The position numbers were made by a program, and so were the translations under genes. DNA of 64,000 bases, taken from contig CM037777.1 of the NCBI GenBank assembly GCA_021229015.1, positions 53,666,857 through 53,730,856 on the forward strand. Reading direction: 5' to 3'. Origin of the DNA: Solen grandis. Taxonomy: Eukaryota; Mollusca; Bivalvia; Adapedonta; Solenidae. This document shows positions 57,340 to 64,000 of the stretch, in pieces (within the stretch, counting starts at the first letter, position 1; each line of letters opens with the position of its first letter). A model generated the notes under the pieces. That model ran no database searches and was not told where the DNA came from. It saw only the letters and a program-made list of their open reading frames with translations.

Positions 57340-58640
57340 TATGCAAAATGTATGTTCTGGGTAAGGGCAGTAACTTGGGGTTGACTACTCAGATCGAAAA
57401 TTTGTACCAATGCCTGATGGATTTGGCTCAGACTTACCCTCAATACTTATCTTTATATGTAGTTGTGCATGGGGATTTGATTTTGTGCTCATGTGAAAAT
57501 TTCCAGAATTATAGCCCTCCCTCACGTTTTATACGCCGCCTCTGGCCTATTGGCATCTTCTCTGTTCGTCCATTTCATGTGAACACAACTGCTCCTAGGT
57601 TTCCGACAAATCTTTCCAAAACTTGGTCAATGTCATTACTATAATGGGTAGATGTGCATGAAACGGCGATTTTCCGGTTCATTGATTTTTGCAAGAGTTA
57701 TGTTCCTTGAACCTTAGTCTCTGAAGCTGATTGATACTGCAGCCTTGCAACTCCCCCTAAGTTTTTGAATGGATCGTTATGAAACTTGGTCAATGTCATT
57801 ACTATAACGGGTAGATGTGCATAACGCAGGAATTTTCTGGTTCAGTGATATTTGCAATAGTCATGCCTTTCGAACTTGGTCTCTATAGCATATTAACTTG
57901 AGAACGCAACTCCCAAGTTTCTGAATGGATCTTGATCAATGTAATAACAATATGTGCATAAAGCAGGGATTATCCGGTTCAGTGATTTTTGCAAGAGTTA
58001 TGCTCAGGAGGAAATAAGGATACATATTGACACTGCCATTTGACCTACTTGTACATCGGAAGCCTTTATAATTTTGATCTTTATATTTTGTGGCGGCGTA
58101 TATTGTGGAGGCAATGGAACTCTTGTTCCTATATACATCTATGTAGCAGAATCTTAATTGTGAACACAACTCCAATTACACTACTGGAGGGATTTGATTC
58201 AAACTTACCCACAATACTCACCTTCATATGTTGTTGTGCATGAAGGCTGGCTTTTGCGATCATTTGAACCCTTTAAGAATTATGGCTCTTGTTACTTTTT
58301 CTTATATTGAGTTATGTAAGAAAAATCCTGTTAACACAACTCCTCTTACATGTAGGATTCAGTTAAAACTCACCAGTTACATGGCTTTGCATGACAACAG
58401 TATTTCATGCTCACACATTTACTTCTAGAGTTATGACCCTTGATCATTTTCCCATTACAGGGTTCTGTAGGCAGAATCAAGTGTTACAACTCCTCTTACC
58501 TACAGGGATTTGTTTTATACCCTATATACTTGCCTCATAATCATGAAGTTGTTCACAAAGACTGGATTTTATGCTCACATATTTCTGTACAGGAGTTAAG
58601 GCCCTTCTATAAACAGAGCTGATGCAGGGCTTCTTGTTTG
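57340..58640 (+). repeat. Degenerate tandem repeat element, about 150-170-bp units
   Basis: Two unit types alternate. One has AAACTTGGTCAATGTCATTA, GGGTAGATGTGCAT and GATTTTTGCAAGAGTTATG (57620, 57780, 57930). The other has GATTTGATTCAAACTTACCC, GTTGTGCATGAAGGCTGG and AGAATTATGGC (57420, 58190, 58350, 58500). No protein. Confidence 0.65.
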
Positions 58641-58656
58641 CTCATACAATATTGTA

Positions 58657-58856
58657 GTTCTGGGGCCATATTCTTATAGCTCCTTAGTTTTTAAGGAAAC
58701 AATTCCTTAACTGGAATAAATCTCCTAAAGTGTTTAATATATATAAGATTAAAGGAAATCTTTAATAACTAAGGGAAGTCTCTGTGACTTTAGGGAAAAT
58801 CTTAGAAACTAAGGGAATTTTGTTCCTAAGGAGCTTTATGAATATGGCCCCAGATC
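58657..58856. mobile_element. 200-bp MITE with long inverted ends
   Basis: CTGGGGCCATATTCTTATAG with CTCCTTAGTTTTTAAGG at the left; GTTCCTAAGGAGCTTTATGA with ATATGGCCCCAG at the right. The inner segments are also self-complementary. Confidence 0.8.
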
Positions 58857-58982
58857 TACATAGTATGATGCAATGCAAAGAAAAATCCATTCTTTCATAT
58901 ACCATTTTAAGTTCAGTGAATGAATATTCGTCATGTCAAAAATGTGTACATGTACATAAATTTTCCTGAATAAAGGGTTAAA
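58857..58982 (-). mobile_element. Fragment of TTAA-MITE family B
   Basis: AAAGAAAAATCCATTCTTTC, TATACCATTTTAAGTTCAGT, GTACATGTACATAAATTTTC and AAAGGGTTAA match the left half of family B in reverse. Confidence 0.5.
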
Positions 58983-59002
58983 TATTGACTTGACTATTTG
59001 AG

Positions 59003-59228
59003 TTTACCGTCGCTTCTACAGTATTTCAGTCATCTAGCAACGTCCAGCTAATTACAGGTGGAGGAAGACCCCGAATGCACGGAGACTTTCAGGTAGAACC
59101 ACCGACCTACCACAAGCCAGCTGGAAGGCTTCCTCACATGAAAATCCCTGCCAGGATTTGAACCTACATGGTGAGGGGCTGAGTGAGTGTTAAAGTCAGT
59201 GACTTTACCCTCTTGGCCACTGAGGCCC
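59003..59228 (-). mobile_element. tRNA-derived SINE with long variable arm
   Basis: The minus strand starts GGGGCCTCAGTGGCCAAGAG (A box). It has a serine/leucine-like long variable region and B box GGTTCAAATCCTGGC (about 59150-59165). The body follows through GGAAGCCTTCCAGCTGG and GTAGGTCGGTGGTTC to TCCACCTGTAATTAGCTGG. The tails are shared with 26806, 33230 and 61884. Confidence 0.7.
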
Positions 59229-59904
59229 CAGTTAAATATTACCAATGGACGACCAGAAATATCTGCTTGTAAGAAAACACCTTATGTCATGACATCCATA
59301 CATGTAAAATTGTTTATTTGAGTCACTATTGAAATAGAGGGCCTATATCATAAATTGTAAGATCCATTGCAAACTATTTTCGTATTGAAAGGGAAAACCA
59401 AAAGCAAAACAATAATTTGTGAAATAAAATTTATTAGCTGAAACAAAAAAACATACCAATAAAATTTAGCTGAAGTGTATACAGGTTTTCCAAACATTAA
59501 CCAGGATGTCGAGTAAACCTGCTTAGAATTAACTTGCGTGCACTTTGGGCGAGGAGAAGGTTTATCTATTTTATTACTTGTTTATTTATTGTACACATGT
59601 CTGACATTTTTAACTAGCACAATCATGTAAAATATATTACAACTAGCTTACAGCAAATAATTTTTTATTTAAATTCATCACAAGAAAGAAACGTATTGTA
59701 AACAAGTTTGGAAACTGATTTCCAACATAATAATATTCTTATCCTGCTACTGTCTATATCATAAGCTTGATAAAGCCTTGCTGGATAAACTTAACTATCT
59801 CCAGTCATTAACGTCATACAGCCAGTCTGAAAATGATTGTATCGGTTAAAAAAAGAAAAATCTAAAAACATGATAAAACTAGACAAAAACAGGATAAATC
59901 AAAT
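59229..59904. other. Gene-free interval
   Basis: AT-rich. A block near 59490-59570 (ACCAGGATGTCGAGTAAACC, GGCGAGGAGAAGGTTTATC) resembles one end of the fold-back at 59908, so the element may extend to here. Confidence 0.4.
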
Positions 59905-59907
59905 ACA

Positions 59908-60034
59908 TGGTTGATGTCTGGATGGGAGAAGGTTTATCTGGTTCGCTGCGAAAGTGAATCTTGGCTCGCAATAGCTCACCAAGATAAACTTTCTCGCTCA
60001 CCGGATAAACCACCTCCATCCCAACATCAACCAT
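59908..60034. mobile_element. Fold-back element around TGGTTGATGT ends
   Basis: TGGTTGATGTCTGGATGG and AGAAGGTTTATCTGGTTCGC at the left mirror GGATAAACCACCTCCATCCC and AACATCAACCA at the right. Confidence 0.7.
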
Positions 60035-60228
60035 ATATTCTCTGTATAATGATACATGTCATTACATTCTATCTATTTTAGTCCTTTATTTCATACAGAC
60101 TTGTTTTTCCATACATGTATACTTTGAAAGTTTTACTCGTTTCCAGTAGCTGCTGTATGATGTAAACTGAGATTCAACTATTCAACCCAAAGAGGATCAG
60201 CCAGTCAGGTATAAAAGGTGGGTCGTAA

Positions 60229-60232
<4 letters not shown>

Positions 60233-60271
<39 letters not shown>
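60233..60271. repeat. (TA)n microsatellite
   Basis: About 19 TA repeats. The flanking GTAAATCACTATATA and AGTGATTTATGACTC are partly complementary. Confidence 0.9.
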
Positions 60272-60276
<5 letters not shown>

Positions 60277-60984
60277 CACTTGTATTATATATATGTAGTG
60301 AATTATGACTCTCTATATATTACACTTGTATTAAAGTGATTTATGACTCATCTTTCGTGCCAGCCCATTACCTTTGCAGGCTTATCAGGTTCTATCTTTC
60401 TTACTACTCCCTGAGAAGTAAAGAAAAAAGGTTTATAAACTGTAAAACATAAGATTTCAAATTTTTTTCAGTCTGATCTGGTTTTTCTATGGTATACCAT
60501 GGTGAAAAATGGCAAAACTCGGAAGTAAATTATCAGCAAGAGAGCAATGTAGGCCTGGATTGCTCACCTGGTAACAATTTGCATCATGCAACCATGTTTT
60601 TTTTTCAAGATTTGAATAATCTTAATTGACAATCAGCCATTGAACACATATGGCAAACATTTTTAAAACTGGCCTGTAGAGAAGAAAATCCCTGTTTGAA
60701 CAAAATTGGTTGAGTAGTTTAGAAGGAGCCCAAATATCACAATAGCTCGACATAAAGCCTTGGCTCATGTGAACTGAAATATTTAGAACAAGTATCATTT
60801 TAAATGACTGAATATGAAGGCTATGCAGACAATATCAAGGAATGTTAAGTGCATTGCTTTGTAAGACATGTGGTTAATATTATTGAACACAGAAGCTGCC
60901 TAGATCCAATCATGAATATAAGAATATGAAGAGTTCTTGGTATAGATATGAGGTTAGATCATCGTCCTGTTAGGGCTATGGGTA
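60272..60984. other. Gene-free interval
   Basis: A GTCTGATCTGGTTTTTCTAT block at 60471 is shared with 41345. Otherwise no feature was recognised. Confidence 0.45.
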
Positions 60985-61245
60985 CAATAACACGTTACTG
61001 GTGTTGCACGCAACACATGAGTCCCTACCAGTGAGGTGCATAATTTTTCTGTTACAATAGCAACTAGAATTTTTGTCCAAGAAAAGAAAACAAATTGATG
61101 TGCAGAATCTCCATACTGTCATCTATTTATATACCAAGTTTCATAATATTATCTTAAACTATCTTAAACAATTTATAAGTTATCGCAGGATCCGAATATC
61201 CGGACAGACAGACAGAGGGCAAACCTGTAGTTCCCTCCAGTGTAA
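60985..61245 (+). repeat. Dispersed repeat ending in GACAGACA
   Basis: GTGAGGTGCATAATTTTTCT, ATAGCAACTAGAATTTTTGT and GTGCAGAATCTCCATACTGT are shared with 44190-44300. The end is CCGGACAGACAGACAGAGG. Non-coding. Confidence 0.55.
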
Positions 61246-62640
61246 ACATCGGTAGGGGACTAAAAAGCATCAAACACGTTAATACTTAGTACCAATCATA
61301 CAGTAGGATGAAGAGTAAATTAGAAATGCTGTTTCCTTACACAGTGACTGGGAAAGGATGGGGACCTGTGTCTTTTGTCATAAATATACAGAAAATGTCT
61401 CACTGAAACATGTCACTTTATGATATTATTAAATGTCACATAGAACTTTGTGAAAAAAGTGAAAACCATGCCAAGTGTCACAATGAAAAAAATCCCATGG
61501 ATTATCTTAGGTTAAATGAACAAACTTTAAACACTAGAAATAAGACATTATTATTTAGTTTGTGTCACTTTTCATTGAAAAACACAGAATTATTTCTATT
61601 TTTTTTTTTATCTTTTTGAGAAACTTCTAATTTCTATTCCTGAATTCATTTTCATTAAATTACACATTTAATAAAGTCTGACATTCTAGAAAAATGTTTT
61701 ATATCATCTAACTACACAAGAGAATATTAATATGATTAACATGAACAAAGATACTGGTTAAGACTAAATGTTACCTGACCTAAATAAATAAAAAATGCCA
61801 CAAATTTAGACTAGACTAAAATAAATATATTAAGAAATAAGTACTAACTAATTCTGAAAGAAATATGCATTTAATGTTATTGTTTACCATCGCTGTTACA
61901 ATATTTCATGCAGCCAAGTTCAGCTATTTACAAGTGGAGGAAGACCTGAGTGCACAGCTGGAAGGTGCATGAATGGTCCTGATAAATTGTTAAAAATTGA
62001 ATCCATTTTATTCATCTGAACATACTACTGATAAAGCTTTTTCTTCTATTTCTCAAACTAAGCAAAATGTACGTACGCCAATCCATCCGATACACTACAT
62101 GTATATAGTTAAATAATCTTGAATATGGAATCACACTGGCATAAATTCTTCAAGTAAATTTTAATAAAGAATGAGTAATAGGTGATTTTAATATAAATAA
62201 AAAACATGGATATTGGAAAAAAGTGGTGATACAGTTAAAATGTTTCCTGCAGAAAAATGCCACTGGGGAACATAGTACATAAATTGTATATCCAGAAATA
62301 TTACAGCCTAAGAGTCTGTATATGAATAATTAAGTAAGTTGACGGAGTGTTAGTGAGTTCTCATATGCTTGATTGACTGCATATGATGTACATCATGCTT
62401 TAAACATTTATTTGTGTGAGCTGTGTGTCTATGTGTGTACATATCTATGACATGTGTTTTGTGTATAATTTTTTTTTATATGTTTGTGCATGTATATATG
62501 TCTGTGTACAATAAATGATGTAAATCTGGGTATAAGCCATGGCACCATACTGAACAGGGTCATCAATCAGTCATGTAAATAATGACTGATGAATTCAAAA
62601 TTGGCTGGCATTTGGAAAACTACAATACCAGGTATAGTCA
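61246..62640. other. Gene-free interval with one SINE tail
   Basis: A SINE tail fragment at about 61884-61965 (TTTACCATCGCTGTTACAAT, AGCTATTTACAAGTGGAGGA) matches 59003-59228. A GT-rich stretch lies at about 62410-62500. No gene found. Confidence 0.5.
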
Positions 62641-62644
62641 ATGA

Positions 62645-62716
62645 CAATTTGATTAAAATCAGCTCCTAGTACATGTATAGCAAAGTGACATTAGGAGCTG
62701 ATTTTAATCAAATTGA
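62645..62716. mobile_element. 72-bp fold-back MITE
   Basis: CAATTTGATTAAAATCAGCT and CCTA at the left pair perfectly with TAGG and AGCTGATTTTAATCAAATTG at the right. Same family as 26993-27100. Confidence 0.85.
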
Positions 62717-62814
62717 GTCAATGAAATTTATAATCTTTTTTTTTCTGTCAATGTTCTACATATATGACGTAGAAAATGTCACATACAAAACATGAGACAA
62801 TTCTAAAAAATACA

Positions 62815-62965
62815 AGAAGGGTGTGGTGGTCCTGTGATTATGTACATGACTGTGGGTCCAAAGGTGGTCGGTTCAAACCCCATTTGGGACAAAGATTTTC
62901 CATTGTCTTCCCAGGCATCAAGAAATGGTTCAATCCAGGAACCTTTAAGAGAGATTTGTATAAGT
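62815..62965 (+). mobile_element. tRNA-derived SINE, further family
   Basis: GGGTGTGGTGGTCCTGTGAT (A box region), TGTGGGTCCAAAGG, and GGTCGGTTCAAACCCCATTT (B box, about 62867), then body TTTGGGACAAAGATTTTCC. The acceptor stem does not pair. An open frame of 74 codons across it is a shadow. Confidence 0.6.
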
Positions 62966-63177
62966 TGCAAGAACTTATTTCTAAATCAACTTTAAAATAA
63001 ATAACTTACAAACAACTGTATAGGAAAAAAATGAGATATAAATATTTGAGATTACCATGTTGCTGTAGATAGGTTTATCTATGCATTACACAACTACACT
63101 AAGATACATTATGGATATATATTTTCATATTAAAACACCTGGCAAGTATTTTCATATTAGCCTGTCTTTAAGAAATA

Positions 63178-63760
63178 CAGTCGAACCTGTATAAGTGATC
63201 ACCTCTAAATAACAGTCAACCTGTAAACAAAGGCCAGTAACTGGATCCCCATCACTGAATTCAAAGAGAAAGAGAAAAGGTCAATTTTCAAGTTTCCCTT
63301 AAATGATCTATGTTTAGAGGTCTTACTGTACAAAAGCATTTATATCTATATATGCTTCAACAACTGTAAAGAGTTATACCCGGTATCCCTTTAAAACACA
63401 TACTAGGGTACATAACAAAATGGACAAAAAGCTAATTACCGATAACAAGCATTTACATTATCACAATACAGAACAGGTAGCAGTCTACTACCTGCAGTCT
63501 ACTGAAATAAAAAGGGGGTGGGTCAAGAGGAACCCGTCTCCACTGAATTTCAATGGAACTTATAACGTGTGTTGTGTATCAGTTGATTCTGTATTAGCGG
63601 TCACCTGTATTAAGTGGTTAACCTGTATTTAGTGATAAGATTTAATATTACTAATCTAGCAATTTGGTATATGTTTTACCTTCATTTAGGGCCACCTCTG
63701 TTAAGTGGACAATTTCTCATGTTCCCTTGATTTGACTGCTTAAGACAGGTTTGACTATGT
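63178..63760. mobile_element. Non-autonomous element with CAAACCTGT ends
   Basis: Left end ACAGTCGAACCTGTATAAGT. The right end read on the minus strand is ATAGTCAAACCTGTCTTAAG. Subterminal blocks CACCTGTATTAAGTGGTTA and CACCTCTGTTAAGTGGAC repeat the same theme. No transposase. Confidence 0.6.
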
Positions 63761-64000
63761 AGCACTAAAGTGACCAGTTGCTGAGTTTTGAAAGATTACT
63801 CTGGTTCAAGATCCTGTCTTTAGTAGCCTTACCAATAAACAACACATTACTTCATAACACGTTCAGGTACAGTAACAATAATAGTAATAACAATATAGAT
63901 AATCACAAACTACAATATCAATTTGATGCTGTATCCTAAGTAGTTGTTTTTCTTCTTCTTCTTTTTTCTTTTCTTTTTCTAACTTATTGGCTGGATAAAG

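Noticed and set aside
63920..64000. Possible lysine/glutamate-rich minus-strand exon (KLEKEKKKEEEEKQLLRIQH) at the right edge.
   Set aside because: It is a CTT/TTC-rich tract at the window edge, with no visible splice site or conserved motif. It may be real, but cannot be supported from this window alone.

Overview
The window is nuclear DNA from an animal, most probably a bivalve mollusc. The genes have short exons, canonical GT-AG introns and metazoan-specific products. They sit in AT-rich sequence full of tRNA-derived SINEs, TTAA-flanked MITEs, fold-back elements and approximately 150-bp tandem units of kinds common in bivalve genomes; the species cannot be named from this. One 100-N assembly gap lies at 38101-38200. 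There is no operon, CRISPR array or complete functional tRNA gene. Most long open frames are shadows of repeats or of the opposite strand.

Layout: (1) 63-5378, minus: the first seven coding exons of an SGT1/SUGT1-type co-chaperone (TPR part), running off the left edge. (2) 5379-13917: intergenic, almost all repeats, plus a pre-miRNA-sized hairpin at 12692-12772. (3) 13918-16476, minus: a complete three-exon mitochondrial ATP synthase epsilon subunit (ATP5F1E), divergent from (4) 17169-22347, plus: RBM41, an RRM protein of the minor spliceosome. (5) 23724-37858, minus: twelve exons of CWF19L2, a CwfJ-family splicing factor convergent with RBM41, with an apparent frameshift in its RS-rich exon and its N-terminal exons missing near the assembly gap. 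An unassigned first exon lies at 40390-40618 (minus) and a candidate terminal exon at 23411-23520 (plus). (6) 40800-47784: no gene seen, many MITEs. (7) 47785-53262: a non-LTR retrotransposon fragment (endonuclease plus start of reverse transcriptase) between two copies of one approximately 1.9-kb sequence, the second about 15% shorter. (8) 53263-64000: fold-backs, SINEs and simple repeats, no supported gene.

The genes do not form a pathway, but RBM41 and CWF19L2 are both spliceosomal and are adjacent tail to tail. The most unusual structure is inside CWF19L2. Two intronic minisatellites have amplified the gene's own splice junctions: a 38-bp unit carrying a 5' splice site (six copies) and a 33-bp unit carrying an exon start, which is 11 codons and so keeps frame. 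A third 55-bp array lies 35 bp from another exon. Exon phases in RBM41 and CWF19L2 are consistent throughout if three single bases are missing from the assembly.
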